A stretch of DNA of 64,000 nt from Chloroflexota bacterium (lineage in GTDB: Bacteria; Chloroflexota; Limnocylindria; Limnocylindrales; CSP1-4): positions 124,001 through 188,000 of the forward strand of contig CANJLL010000003.1 of NCBI GenBank assembly GCA_947475545.1, given 5' to 3'. The translations under genes were made by a program, and so were the position numbers. The first letter of the stretch is position 1; each line of letters begins with the position of its first letter. This document shows, piece by piece, positions 9,074 to 18,616 of this stretch. The notes below the pieces were generated by a model. The model saw only the letters and a program-made list of their open reading frames with translations, searched no databases and had not been told where the DNA came from.

Positions 9074-11041
9074 ATGCCATTGCGGCCTAAGCCCCGCCGT
9101 CACTCCCGCCCAAGGCCAGCGGCCCCGGCGCGGGGCGGTGGCGCGGCCGGCCCGAGCGACGGCGTGCCGACCGGGCCGGCTCCCGTGAGCGACGCGCATT
9201 GGGACGCGGAGCCCGAAGCCGATGCGGGCCTGGGCGCGGCGGATCAATGGACCGCGTCACCTGCCTCGCGGTCGAGCGAGCCGGGGCCCCGTTCGCTCGG
9301 CCCGAAGCCGCGGCGCAGCCCCAGGGGCGCCGGTGATCCGGGACGGGCGGGATCCCTGGTGGCGGCGTTCTCCCTGCAGGAACCGGCATGGCTGGAGCGC
9401 AGGTTCCTGCCGATCGGGCTGGGGATCCTGGTCCTGGCGGCCGCCCTGCGCGTCCCCGAGCTGGGCCTGAACCCGTTCCACCACGACGAGGGGATCAACG
9501 GCTTCTTCGAGACCAACCTGCTCACCAAGGGCGAGTACAGGTACGACCCGGCCAACTACCACGGCCCGGCGCTCTACTACCTGGCCCTGATCCCCGGCAT
9601 CCTGCTGGGCCTGACCACCGAGGCGATGCGCCTGGTCCCGGTCCTGGCCGGCATCGGCGCCGTGGCCCTGGTCCTGCCGTTCCGCCGCTACCTGGGGTCC
9701 GTGGCGGTGTTGGTGGGGGCGGCGCTGCTGGCCCTCTCCCCCGGCATGGTCTACGTCTCGCGCTACTTCATCCACGAGATGCCCCTGGTCGCGTTCACGC
9801 TGGGCCTGCTGGTCTTCGCGCTGCGCTACCGGGAGACAGGACGATCCGCCTACCTGTACACCGGCGCGGCCTCCGCGGCGCTGATGTTCACGACCAAGGA
9901 GACGGCGATCATCACGATCGCCGTCCTGGCCATCGCCGCCTGGCTGAGCGGCGTGTACATGACGCTGCGCTCCCCAGCGGGTGCCGGATGGCTCCCGGCC
10001 GCCGCCCGTTCCGGCTCGTCCCGTGAGGTGCGTACGGAGGCCGGGGCCCCGATCCCGCAGTCGATCTGGGTGGACGGCATCGAGTATCGTCCCGCCACCA
10101 CCGGGGGCTCGGCTCGTCCGATCCCTCCCGCTCGGGGTGCCGGCTCCACTCGGGGCAGCGGCAGGCCAGACGCCGGCGGGTTCGGCGGCGATCGCCCGGC
10201 CATCGGCGACCTGATCGGTCCCGCGGTCGTGTTCGCCGCGATCTGGGTCGTCCTCTTCAGCTCGTTCTTCAGCAACCCCAAGGGGCTCACTGATTCGCTC
10301 GCCAGCTTCGCCTTCTGGAGCTCGACCGCCAGCCAGACCCAGGTCCATCCCGTCTACCGCTACCTGGAGTGGATGGCCCGCGGCGACACGGCCATCCTGG
10401 CGCTGGGCGTGGTGGGTGGCCTGCTGGTGGCATTCCGGCCCCGTGACCGGATGTCCGCCTTCGTGGGCCTCTGGGCGGCCGGGATCACGGCGGCATATTC
10501 GATCCCCCAGTACAAGACGCCGTGGATCACCGTCAACATGCTGGTGCCGCTGGCGCTCCTCGGCGGCATCCTGGTCCGTGAGCTGGCGATCCGGGCCAGC
10601 GTGCGGGTCGCGGCGCCGGTCCTGCTGGCCGTCGCCCTCGGCGCCTCCTGCTACCAGGCCTTCAATCTCAACTACGTGCACTACGACGACGAGACCTACC
10701 CGTACGTCTACGTCCACACCACCCGCGAGGCCGTGGCGATGATCGCCGAGATCCACGCCGACGAGGCCAAGGTGGGACTGGCCGCCGACGGCAGCGGGAC
10801 CGCCTTCTTCTCGCCCGACTACTGGCCCATGCCGTGGTATCTGCCCAAGGCCGAGTACTGGGCGCAGATCTACGAGCCGCCGATCCTGGAACAGAAGCGG
10901 CCGATGGTCGTGATCCGGGTGGACCAGGAGGCGCAGCTCTCCGCCGACTTCAAGGCGGCCTACGTCCGGCGCGCCGAGTACCTGCTTCGCCCCGGCGTCC
11001 GATTGGTCCTCTTCCTCCGCCGCGATGCATTCGGGCTCTAG
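9074..11041 (+). CDS. Agl23/TIGR03663-like membrane protein
   Basis: A 655-residue protein. About the first 95 residues are disordered (Pro, Arg, Gly, Ala). Then comes a membrane helix and the loop NPFHHDEGINGFF (about 132-144), followed by KGEYRYDPANYHGPALYY; this HHDE and YDPxxYHGP combination marks the TIGR03663 family, which includes Haloferax Agl23, an accessory of lipid-linked sugar flipping or transfer. A second low-complexity insertion (about 305-370, Gly/Ser/Pro/Arg) interrupts the helical core. The C-terminus is soluble and contains SPDYWPMPWYL. Family knowledge points to protein N-glycosylation or surface glycan assembly; the exact reaction here is not shown by the sequence. Confidence 0.82.
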   Translation: MPLRPKPRRHSRPRPAAPARGGGAAGPSDGVPTGPAPVSDAHWDAEPEADAGLGAADQWTASPASRSSEPGPRSLGPKPRRSPRGAGDPGRAGSLVAAFSLQEPAWLERRFLPIGLGILVLAAALRVPELGLNPFHHDEGINGFFETNLLTKGEYRYDPANYHGPALYYLALIPGILLGLTTEAMRLVPVLAGIGAVALVLPFRRYLGSVAVLVGAALLALSPGMVYVSRYFIHEMPLVAFTLGLLVFALRYRETGRSAYLYTGAASAALMFTTKETAIITIAVLAIAAWLSGVYMTLRSPAGAGWLPAAARSGSSREVRTEAGAPIPQSIWVDGIEYRPATTGGSARPIPPARGAGSTRGSGRPDAGGFGGDRPAIGDLIGPAVVFAAIWVVLFSSFFSNPKGLTDSLASFAFWSSTASQTQVHPVYRYLEWMARGDTAILALGVVGGLLVAFRPRDRMSAFVGLWAAGITAAYSIPQYKTPWITVNMLVPLALLGGILVRELAIRASVRVAAPVLLAVALGASCYQAFNLNYVHYDDETYPYVYVHTTREAVAMIAEIHADEAKVGLAADGSGTAFFSPDYWPMPWYLPKAEYWAQIYEPPILEQKRPMVVIRVDQEAQLSADFKAAYVRRAEYLLRPGVRLVLFLRRDAFGL

Positions 11042-11056
11042 GCAGGTGATGGCCTG

Positions 11057-12055
11057 ATGCGGCGCGAGGCCCTGCCCCGCGTCCTCCTGGGTGCGCTCAT
11101 CAGCGTCGTCTTCCTGGCGCTGGTGATCTCCCGGGTGGACCTGCCGGCCGTGGGTGCCGCGCTGGGCCACGCCAACCCGGCGCTCATGGCCGCCGCCCTG
11201 GGTGTGCTGGTGGTGGATCTCCTGCTGCGCGCGTTCCGCTGGCGCGTCCTCCTGGCCGCGCTGGTCCCGGCACCGCCCAGCCTGCGCGGCGCGGCCGCGT
11301 ATCTGACGATCGGGTTCATGGCCAACGCGGTCCTGCCCGCGCGGCTCGGGGACGTGGCGCGGGCCTACCTGGCGGGCGCGGCCTTCGGCACGGCCCGGCT
11401 CGCGACCCTGGGGACGGTGCTGATCGAACGAGTCAGCGACGGGCTGATGATGGTGTTGCTGGCCGCGCTCTCCAGCGTCCTGGTGGTCAGCGGCATTGCC
11501 GCGGAGCTGCGGGATCTGCAGGTCGCGGCAATCCTGCTGGTCATCGCCGGCTTCGTGGGGCTGGGCGTGCTCCTGGTCGCGCTCCGCCGCGGTCCGCTGG
11601 CACGGACGCGGCCCGGGACGCTGGCCGCGGCGCTCGTGGGCCGGCTGGGGACGGGCGCGGCGGCCCTGCGGACGCCCCGCGGGGCGGCGACGGTCGTGGG
11701 CGCGACGGTGGCCGCGGCGCTCAGCGCGACCGTGATCTGGGCCCTGGTCCTCGCGGCGGTGGGGCTCACGCTCTCACCCCAGCAAGTCCTCCTGGTCTGC
11801 AGTGGGACGGCGCTGTCGCTGGCGATCCCGGCGGCCCCCAGCTCGCTGGGCACCTTCGAGTACGTGGGCGTGCTGATCCTGACCTCGTTTGGGGCTACGG
11901 CCGAGGTGGCGCTGGCCGCCATCGTCCTCTTCCGCCTCAGCACCACGATCCCGATGGCGCTGGTCGGTCTCGCGGTTATGTGGGCGACCCACCTGCGCCC
12001 GGGCGCGCTGGTCGAGGCGGCCGAGCACGAGGCGGCGGGCCCGGGGCGGGCATGA
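11057..12055 (+). CDS. UPF0104/LPG-synthase-TM family flippase-like protein
   Basis: A 332-residue membrane protein with about eight hydrophobic segments. The region FRWRVLLAAL, then FMANAVLPARLGDVARAYL and LGTVLIERVSDGLMMVLLAA is characteristic of the lysylphosphatidylglycerol-synthase membrane domain family (UPF0104), which also includes archaeal AglD C-terminal domains. Stand-alone members are proposed to move or help transfer lipid-linked substrates. It starts 16 bases after the Agl23-like gene and its stop overlaps the GT2 gene by 4 bases (ATGA). In archaeal AglD the GT2 and this domain are one polypeptide; here the two are adjacent separate genes, which supports a shared role. Confidence 0.85.
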   Translation: MRREALPRVLLGALISVVFLALVISRVDLPAVGAALGHANPALMAAALGVLVVDLLLRAFRWRVLLAALVPAPPSLRGAAAYLTIGFMANAVLPARLGDVARAYLAGAAFGTARLATLGTVLIERVSDGLMMVLLAALSSVLVVSGIAAELRDLQVAAILLVIAGFVGLGVLLVALRRGPLARTRPGTLAAALVGRLGTGAAALRTPRGAATVVGATVAAALSATVIWALVLAAVGLTLSPQQVLLVCSGTALSLAIPAAPSSLGTFEYVGVLILTSFGATAEVALAAIVLFRLSTTIPMALVGLAVMWATHLRPGALVEAAEHEAAGPGRA

Positions 12056-12981
12056 CGAACCCGAGCGCGGAGGGCGCGGTCGATCCGGGTGCTGCCGTCT
12101 CGGCGGCGTCCCCGGCAGGCCCGCCCAGCGCCGTGGCGCCCCGGACCTACGCGGTGTCCGTGGTCATCCCCGCCTGCAACAGCCGGGCCTACCTCGACGC
12201 CAACGTCCGCGCTGTCCTGGCATTCCTCGACGAGCACGGGATTGACGGCGAAGTCGTGGTGGCCGACGACGGCTCGACGGATGGCACCGCCGACTCGGTC
12301 AGGCCCGCGCCGAACGTGCGCGTGCTGCGCCTGCCGCATCGCGGCAAGGGCGCCGCGCTCCGCGCCGGGATGGTGGAGGCGACGGGGCGCATCCGTGCCT
12401 TCACCGATGCCGACCTCCCCTACGGCATGGACCCGTTGCTGCTCGCGATCGGCTACATCACCGACCGCCGCTTCCATGCCGTGGTCGGCGACCGGACGTT
12501 GCCGGGCTCCACGTACGACGGCTCGGGGCCGCTCCGCCGGCTGATCTCCGAGGTCGCCAGTTTCGCGTTCCGAACCCTGGTCACGGGCGGCATCTACGAC
12601 ACGCAGTGTGGGTTCAAGGTCTTCCGCGGCGACGTGGCGGCCGAGCTCTTCCGCCTCGCCCGGATCGACGGCTTCGCGATCGACGTCGAGCTGATCTACC
12701 TCGTCCTCAAGCACCGGCTCGACTTGAAGCGGATCCCCGTCCGGCTCCAGCGCAACGCCCCGAGCAGCGTCCGCGTCATCCGCGACTCGCTGGTGGCCGC
12801 CAGGGACATCGCCACGATCCGCGTGAACCTGGCGCGTGGACGGTATCGCAGCACGCGGTTGGCCAGACTGTTGGAAGATGAGCTCCGCGACGACGTGTCC
12901 TCTGCCCTCGTCGGGGTGGGCGCCGTCACGAGGGATCCTGATCGCGTGACTTCTGATGTCCAGCCGGAGCGCCGCCCATGA
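12052..12981 (+). CDS. GT2 glycosyltransferase, polyprenyl-phosphate sugar synthase-like
   Basis: A 309-residue GT-A fold enzyme. The nucleotide-sugar site is visible as SVVIPACNSRAYL (about 43-55), VVVADDGSTDGT and RAFTDADLPYG (the DxD-type motif), then YDTQCGFKVFRG, which is typical of dolichyl-phosphate glucose or mannose synthases (ALG5/DPM1-like). No long C-terminal membrane helices are seen. Expected reaction: transfer of a hexose from UDP or GDP to a polyprenyl phosphate on the cytoplasmic face. ATG 12052 overlaps the flippase-like gene's stop, and its own stop overlaps the next gene. The product lipid sugar could be the donor for the GT-C-like neighbours. Confidence 0.88.
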   Translation: MTNPSAEGAVDPGAAVSAASPAGPPSAVAPRTYAVSVVIPACNSRAYLDANVRAVLAFLDEHGIDGEVVVADDGSTDGTADSVRPAPNVRVLRLPHRGKGAALRAGMVEATGRIRAFTDADLPYGMDPLLLAIGYITDRRFHAVVGDRTLPGSTYDGSGPLRRLISEVASFAFRTLVTGGIYDTQCGFKVFRGDVAAELFRLARIDGFAIDVELIYLVLKHRLDLKRIPVRLQRNAPSSVRVIRDSLVAARDIATIRVNLARGRYRSTRLARLLEDELRDDVSSALVGVGAVTRDPDRVTSDVQPERRP

Positions 12982-15900
12982 CCGGCCTCCTCTACCTGGT
13001 CCTGGCCATTGTCGTCGGCGACACGCTGTCGCGGCCGATCCTGACGTCCGCGGCGCGCCCGCGCCGGCTCGCGACCGCATTCCTGGTCGGCATCCTGGTC
13101 ATGACGTGGGCCACCTACCTGATCGCCTACCTCCTGCGTGACCAGGGGTCGTCGCTGGACCTCGCGGACCGGGTCGTCATGGCCGCAGCCGGGCTGGCCG
13201 CGCTGGCGCGGCTGGGCTGGGTCGTCCGTCGCCGGCGCTGGCAGGACCGCCAGGCGGGCGAGCACCCGCTCTCGCGGCCCTCCCGGAGCGAGGTCCTCGA
13301 CTGGGTCGTCATCGGGGCGATCACCATCTTCGTGGGCTGGATGATGGGCCAGACCTACTGGTACGCCAACGGCCAGCTCCACATCGCGGGGATGGTCTGG
13401 AGCGACTTTGGGCCCACCACCGCCATTGCGCAGAGCTTTGCCCTGGGCGACAACTTCCCGACCGAGTACCCGCACTTCCCCGACCTGCCCATCCTGTACC
13501 ACTTCCTGTACTACTTCCAGGTCGGCAACCTGACCCGCCTTGGCCTGGACCCGGCGCTCGCCAACAACCTGCTCTCGACGCTCTCGCTGGTCTCACTGCT
13601 GATCCTCGTGATGGCGTTGGGCCGGCTGGTGTTCCGGTCGCCGGCCGTGGGCCGGATCGGCGCCGCACTCTTCTTCGTCCACGGGTCGCTCTCGTGGTGG
13701 CCCTACGTGCTCAGCACGGGGCTCGAGAAGCTGCCCTCGGCGATCTGGAACAAGTCGGACTTCCTGGCCTCGGGCTTCCCGTGGCGCGGCGAGGAGTGGG
13801 GGATCTGGTCGCAGGCCACCTTCCTCAACCAGCGCCACCTGGCCGGCGCGATCGGCATCCTGCTGATCGCCACCTGCTTCGTGGTGGAGCGCTACCTCGA
13901 GTGGGCGGAGGAGCGGGCCGCCAGCAGGGCCGCCGAACGGCTGGCCGAGGAGATGGCCCGCCAACGGACGCTCGACCGCATCCGCGGCGACCGACCGGCC
14001 GACCCAGTGGCCGTTGCCGAGCCCGGCGCCGCCCGTGCGGCCAGCCGGACCCTGGACGCCCTCGATCAGCTGGCCCTCGACTTCCAGGACCGCACCCGCC
14101 GGCCCGGCCGCCACATCGTCGCGGGCCTCGTGGACACGCGCCTGCTGGGCTACGTGCTGGTCGGGTTCCTGCTGGGCATGCTGCCGATGTGGAACAGCGC
14201 GGTCTTTGCCGCGGCCGCGGCCGTCTTCGTGGTCCTCTTCGTCCTGTTCCCCAACCGCGCCCAGATGGTCGCGCTGGCGATCGCGGCCGGGAGCGTCGCG
14301 CTCCCGCAGCTCCTGGCCCTCCGCCCGACGGGCCTTCCGGACGCGGGATCCTACCCGCAGACGCACGTCGGCTACACGATCGACAACCCCACCGTGGCCA
14401 ACATCGCGTCCTACTTCGCGTTCACCTTCGGCCCCAAGATCCTCCTCGCCGTCCTGGCGCTGCTCGCGGGGACCGGGCTGCAGCGGCGGCTGTTCCTGGC
14501 CTTCACGGCCCTGGTGGGCGTGGCGTTTGGCATCCAGTTCAGCGTCGAGGTTTTCGCCAACCACAAGTTCCTCAACGTCTGGTTGATCGTCCTGAACCTG
14601 TTCGCGGCGGCGGGCCTGATCCGACTCTGGTTCCTGGCCTGGCCGCGCCTCGCCGGAGCTGGCGCGGTCGTCGTCCGGCTGGGTGGTCGCCTGCTGGCGA
14701 TCATCCTGGTTGTTGTGATCGCGATCGGCGGGATCATCGACCTCATGCCCGTGAAGAACACCGGCAGCGTAGTCATCCGCATGCAGGGCGACCCGCTGTT
14801 CGGGTGGCTGGCCAGCGACACGCGGCCCGACGACATCTTCCTGACGGACCTGTATGTCACCAGCCCCATCCTCCTGGCGGGCCGCCCGATCTACTACGGC
14901 TGGTCGTACTACGCCTGGTCCGCCGGCTACCCCGTCGGCGCGCGGGAGGAGCTCTACCGCCAGATGCTGGGTGCGGTGGACCCGGTCGTGCTGGTCCGCC
15001 TGCTCCAGCAGGAGCACATCCGGTACGTCGCGATCGACGACGGGATGCGCAGCCGCGGCTTCGTCTCGTTCCTCAACGAGCCACTGATCGCGTCGACGCT
15101 GGGCCAGGCGGTCTTCGAGGACCTCGACGGCTCGTACCGGCATCTCGTCATCTACGCGGTGCCGGAGGGTGCCTACACCCCGCCCGCCAGCTCCGGCGGT
15201 GCAGCGCCAGGCGCCACGGCGGCACCCGCGTCCATGCTCGTCGGCGGTCGCGGCCCGCTCCCCGGGCAGTTCCTGGACCCCCGGGGTCTCGCGGTCACCA
15301 GCCACCTCGACGTCCTGGTCGCCGACACGGGCAACCACCGCGTCCAGCGCTTCGAGGCCCACGGTCAGTATCTCGGCGTGTTCGGGGGCAAGGGCGACCA
15401 GCCGGGCCGGTTCACCGAGCCCAACGGCATCGCGGTCAACTCGGTGGGGCACATCTTCGTCGCCGACTTTGGGAACCAGCGGATCCAGGAGTTTGGCGAG
15501 GACCTCGCATTCGTCCGGGTGATCACGGGGCCCAACGGCGGGTTCTACGGGCCGCGGGACCTGTTCGTGGGCCCCGACGACAGCCTGTACGTGGTCGACC
15601 AGGGTCACGCGAGGATCGTGCGCATCTCAGCCGGCGGGACGGTCACCACCTTCGGGGCGTTGGGCGCCGGGGCAGGCCAGCTCAACGACCCCACTGGCGT
15701 CACCGTTGCCGGCGACCAGGTCTACGTGGCGGACCCCGTCAACGCCCGGATCCAGGTGTTCACCACCGACGGCAAGTTCGTCCGCTCGATCGTGGTCAAC
15801 GGGTGGTCCAAGTCCAGTACGACCGCGGACGTGGCGGTCGCGCCGGACGGGAAGCGGCTGTACGCCTCCATGCCCGGCAACAACGCGATCTCCGTCCTCT

Positions 15901-16052
15901 CCCTGGCCGGCGCCGCGGGCAGCTCAATCGCTCCGACGGGTGTGGATGCACTCCGCCGACCTAGCGCGCTGGCGGTCCGCCCGGATGGCCAGATCGCCGT
16001 CGTCAGCTTCGATATCCCCCGCGTGACACTCCTGCCGCAGCCCGGGTCCTGA
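12978..16052 (+). CDS. Giant GT-C-like membrane protein fused to an NHL beta-propeller (paralog 2 of 3)
   Basis: A 1024-residue fusion. Residues 1 to about 730 form a many-helix membrane part with the paralog signatures FALGDNFPTEYPHFPDLP then LYHFLYYFQVGNLTRLGLD, WRGEEWGIWSQATFLNQRHL, and the soluble motif FLTDLYVTSPILLAGRPIYY. A charged insert (about 305-370) lies in a cytoplasmic loop. From about residue 750 to the end there are five or six NHL repeats (for example PRGLAVTSHLDVLVADTGNHRVQRF and its copies, shown here only in part: VLVADTGNHRVQRF, IFVADFGNQRIQEF, VYVADPVNARIQVF), predicted to fold as a propeller outside the membrane. Start ATG overlaps the GT2 stop. The 16070 paralog lacks the propeller. 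Confidence 0.78.
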   Translation: MTGLLYLVLAIVVGDTLSRPILTSAARPRRLATAFLVGILVMTWATYLIAYLLRDQGSSLDLADRVVMAAAGLAALARLGWVVRRRRWQDRQAGEHPLSRPSRSEVLDWVVIGAITIFVGWMMGQTYWYANGQLHIAGMVWSDFGPTTAIAQSFALGDNFPTEYPHFPDLPILYHFLYYFQVGNLTRLGLDPALANNLLSTLSLVSLLILVMALGRLVFRSPAVGRIGAALFFVHGSLSWWPYVLSTGLEKLPSAIWNKSDFLASGFPWRGEEWGIWSQATFLNQRHLAGAIGILLIATCFVVERYLEWAEERAASRAAERLAEEMARQRTLDRIRGDRPADPVAVAEPGAARAASRTLDALDQLALDFQDRTRRPGRHIVAGLVDTRLLGYVLVGFLLGMLPMWNSAVFAAAAAVFVVLFVLFPNRAQMVALAIAAGSVALPQLLALRPTGLPDAGSYPQTHVGYTIDNPTVANIASYFAFTFGPKILLAVLALLAGTGLQRRLFLAFTALVGVAFGIQFSVEVFANHKFLNVWLIVLNLFAAAGLIRLWFLAWPRLAGAGAVVVRLGGRLLAIILVVVIAIGGIIDLMPVKNTGSVVIRMQGDPLFGWLASDTRPDDIFLTDLYVTSPILLAGRPIYYGWSYYAWSAGYPVGAREELYRQMLGAVDPVVLVRLLQQEHIRYVAIDDGMRSRGFVSFLNEPLIASTLGQAVFEDLDGSYRHLVIYAVPEGAYTPPASSGGAAPGATAAPASMLVGGRGPLPGQFLDPRGLAVTSHLDVLVADTGNHRVQRFEAHGQYLGVFGGKGDQPGRFTEPNGIAVNSVGHIFVADFGNQRIQEFGEDLAFVRVITGPNGGFYGPRDLFVGPDDSLYVVDQGHARIVRISAGGTVTTFGALGAGAGQLNDPTGVTVAGDQVYVADPVNARIQVFTTDGKFVRSIVVNGWSKSSTTADVAVAPDGKRLYASMPGNNAISVLSLAGAAGSSIAPTGVDALRRPSALAVRPDGQIAVVSFDIPRVTLLPQPGS

Positions 16053-16069
16053 GTCCTGACTGACGGGCC

Positions 16070-18199
16070 GTGACCGCCGCCGCCGCGCCTGCGCTGCTCT
16101 ACCTGGCGCTGATGGTGGCCGTGGGCGACGCCCTGGCGCGGCCCATCCTGCGACCCGCGACCGGTCTCCACCGCCTGGCGGCCGCGTTCCTCGTCGGGCT
16201 CCTGGTCTCGTCGTGGGTCACCTATGCGCTCGCCTCGGTGCTGGCCGGAGGCCTCGAGCAGCCGCTGGGACCCGCGGACATCATCGTCCTGATCGCGGCG
16301 GCCGTGGCGCTCGGGGCGCGGTTCCTGCTCGCCTGGCGGCGGCGTGCCGGTGCGGCGAACCACGGAGCGGCGAGTGGCACGGTGGCGGATCACCAAGCAT
16401 TCGACGCCGCTCGCGAGTCGCGGGGCGACTGGGCAGTGATCGCGGCCCTGGGCGTCCTCACCGCCTGGATGTTCCTCAGGACGCTGGGCTATGACGCGGC
16501 GTCGGCCACGCTCTGGATGGGCCGGCACGAGTGGGGCGACATCGGCCCGACGATGGGGATTGCCCAGTCGTTTGCGCTCGGTCACAACTTCCCGACGCAG
16601 TACCCGCTCTTCGCCGGCCCGCCCATCCGCTACCACTTCCTGTACTACCTCCAGGCGGGCAACCTGACATTCCTGGGCCTGGATCCGGCGGCGGCGAACA
16701 ACGTCCTCGCGATCCCGTCGGTCGTGGCCGTCGTAGCCCTGGTGCTCACGCTGGCCCGGCGGCTCTTCCGTTCGGCGACCGCCGCGCGCCTCGCCGCCGT
16801 CCTCTTCTTCGCCCATGGCTCGCTGGCCCTGCTGCCGTACCTCGCGACGTTCCCCGACCCCGCCTCCGCGCTGTCCGGCATCCTGGGCCTGGAGCACTAC
16901 CTGGTCTCCGGGCTGCCGTTCCGCGGCGAGGACTGGGCGACGTGGTCGCTCAACGTCTTCCTGAACCAGCGCCATCTCGCGAGCGCGATCGGGCTGCTCT
17001 TGCTGGCCCTCCTGTTCGTGCTCGACCGGCTGCCGGAGTCGGGTCGCGAGCCAGCCGGGACCACCGCGGGGGCGGCGTTGCCACCGGCGCCCGCGCCAGC
17101 CCGCTCGTCGTTCGCCGCCCGCCTCCGGGGTGGGCTGATGGACCCTGGCTTGCCGGCCTGGATCGCCGTCGGCGCCGGCCTGGGTCTCCTGCCCCTCTGG
17201 AACGGCGTGATCTTCGTGGCCGCCGCCGCGATCTTCGCGGCGCTCTTCCTGGTGCTGCCCACCCGCGCGCAGATGGCCGCGCTGGGGATGACGGCGTGCG
17301 CCGTCGCCCTCCCGCAGCTGCTCTTCCTGCGAGAGGGCGGGGCGCCCGATGCGGCCTTCCCCACCCTTCGCCTGGGCTACACCGTCGACCCGCTGACCCC
17401 CGCCAACCTGGTGTCCTTCGTCGTGGTGGACTTCGGCCCAAAGCTCCTGCTGGCTGTCGTCGGCCTCGCGGCGGCCACCGGCCGGGCACGACGCGTCTTC
17501 GTTGCCCTCGCCGTGCTCGCCGTCCTCGCGTTCAGCGTGCGGCTCTCGGTCGACATCGTGGCGAACCACAAGCTCCTGAACACGTGGCTGGTGCTGGCCG
17601 ACGCGTTCGCGGCGTGGGGCCTGGTGACGCTCTGGCGCGCGGGGCGGGGCCGGCGCACCCCATCGGGCGGGAAGGGCCGGGGCCGCCACTGGCTGGGCCT
17701 TGGGGCGGGGTTGGTGGGCCGAGTGGGCGCCGTGGCCCTGGCCGGGATCATCCTGGTAGGCGGGCTGATCGACCTGGCGCCCATCAAGAACGACGGACGG
17801 GTGGCCTACCGCCTCGACGGCGAGGCCCTGTATGACTGGGTTCGGACCACGACCAACCCCGACGACGTCTTCCTGACCGACCTGTACGTGGTGGACCCCA
17901 TCGTGCTGGCGGGGCGCCGCCTGTACTACGGCTGGCCCATCTATGCCTGGTCGGCCGGCTACGACACGTACCCACGCCAGGCCCAGTACATCGCGATGCT
18001 CCAGGCCACCGACGCGGCGACCCTGCTGACGCTCCTCCATGCGAATGGGATCGCGTACGTGGCCTGGGACGACACCCTCCGGAAGGGCACCGACATGGTC
18101 CGCCGCCCCAACGAGGCGCTCTACCAGGCGACCCTGCCGGTGGCCTTCACCGATACGGAGAATCGCCACGCGCACCTCGTGATCTACCGCGTGCCGTAG
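16070..18199 (+). CDS. Large GT-C-like membrane protein (paralog 3 of 3)
   Basis: A 709-residue paralog of the preceding protein's membrane part. The order of motifs is the same: LYLALMVAVGDALARPIL at the start, FALGHNFPTQYPLFAGPP and YHFLYYLQAGNLTFLGLD in the outer loop, FRGEDWATWSLNVFLNQRHL, then VFLTDLYVVDPIVLAGRR and YGWPIYAWSAGYD in the soluble tail. It ends cleanly after the tail with no NHL repeats. GTG 16070 comes 17 bases after the previous stop with no convincing Shine-Dalgarno, so translation may depend on coupling. Likely the product of a tandem duplication; function unknown beyond a probable role in lipid-linked sugar transfer. Confidence 0.75.
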   Translation: MTAAAAPALLYLALMVAVGDALARPILRPATGLHRLAAAFLVGLLVSSWVTYALASVLAGGLEQPLGPADIIVLIAAAVALGARFLLAWRRRAGAANHGAASGTVADHQAFDAARESRGDWAVIAALGVLTAWMFLRTLGYDAASATLWMGRHEWGDIGPTMGIAQSFALGHNFPTQYPLFAGPPIRYHFLYYLQAGNLTFLGLDPAAANNVLAIPSVVAVVALVLTLARRLFRSATAARLAAVLFFAHGSLALLPYLATFPDPASALSGILGLEHYLVSGLPFRGEDWATWSLNVFLNQRHLASAIGLLLLALLFVLDRLPESGREPAGTTAGAALPPAPAPARSSFAARLRGGLMDPGLPAWIAVGAGLGLLPLWNGVIFVAAAAIFAALFLVLPTRAQMAALGMTACAVALPQLLFLREGGAPDAAFPTLRLGYTVDPLTPANLVSFVVVDFGPKLLLAVVGLAAATGRARRVFVALAVLAVLAFSVRLSVDIVANHKLLNTWLVLADAFAAWGLVTLWRAGRGRRTPSGGKGRGRHWLGLGAGLVGRVGAVALAGIILVGGLIDLAPIKNDGRVAYRLDGEALYDWVRTTTNPDDVFLTDLYVVDPIVLAGRRLYYGWPIYAWSAGYDTYPRQAQYIAMLQATDAATLLTLLHANGIAYVAWDDTLRKGTDMVRRPNEALYQATLPVAFTDTENRHAHLVIYRVP

Positions 18200-18209
18200 G
18201 CTGGCTCGC

Positions 18210-18605
18210 GTGCCGCCCTCGCCATCGACCCAGCCCGCCTACGACATCACCTACAGCCTTGGATCGCGGACCATGGCCGTGGCGCGACGCCGCTTCCGCC
18301 GCCTGCGACGCCTGGTCGGCGTGGTGGGGGTCCTGGCCCGGGCGCACCGCGAGACGGTGATCCGCGTCGTGCTGGCTGATGACGGGGTGACCGTCCAGGA
18401 TGCCGCCGGGACCCGGACGACGGCCTGGTCCGAGCTCACCGGCGTGGCGAGCGACGTGCACACGATCCTGCTGGTGCGGGGCGACCTGCCGGTGATCTAC
18501 CTCCCGACGTTTGGGCTCCGCGGGGAGGGCCAGCCAGCCGCGCTGATCGCCTACGCGCGGGCACGGATCTCGGCCGCCGCAGTCGGGGGGTTGTGGCCGG
18601 GTTGA
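18210..18605 (+). CDS. Small YcxB/PH-like protein
   Basis: A 131-residue hypothetical. After a short polar start there is an Arg-rich amphipathic region (about 25-50), then alternating beta-like stretches: TVIRVVLADDGVTVQDAAG, TTAWSELTGVASDVHTILL and DLPVIYLPTFGLRG. The pattern of a short PH-like fold with W-SE-L resembles the C-terminal YcxB domain, but I am not certain. A TAGGCT hexamer (18197-18202), overlapping the previous stop, sits 7 bases before the GTG, like the other apparently leaderless starts here. It converges with the histidine kinase gene. Confidence 0.55.
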   Translation: MPPSPSTQPAYDITYSLGSRTMAVARRRFRRLRRLVGVVGVLARAHRETVIRVVLADDGVTVQDAAGTRTTAWSELTGVASDVHTILLVRGDLPVIYLPTFGLRGEGQPAALIAYARARISAAAVGGLWPG

Positions 18606-18616
18606 GTCCCGCGGCC

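Noticed and set aside
15722..18175. Minus-strand open frame of about 817 codons opposite the membrane paralogs
   Set aside because: Composition is a shadow of the plus-strand genes, with no start signals or domains.
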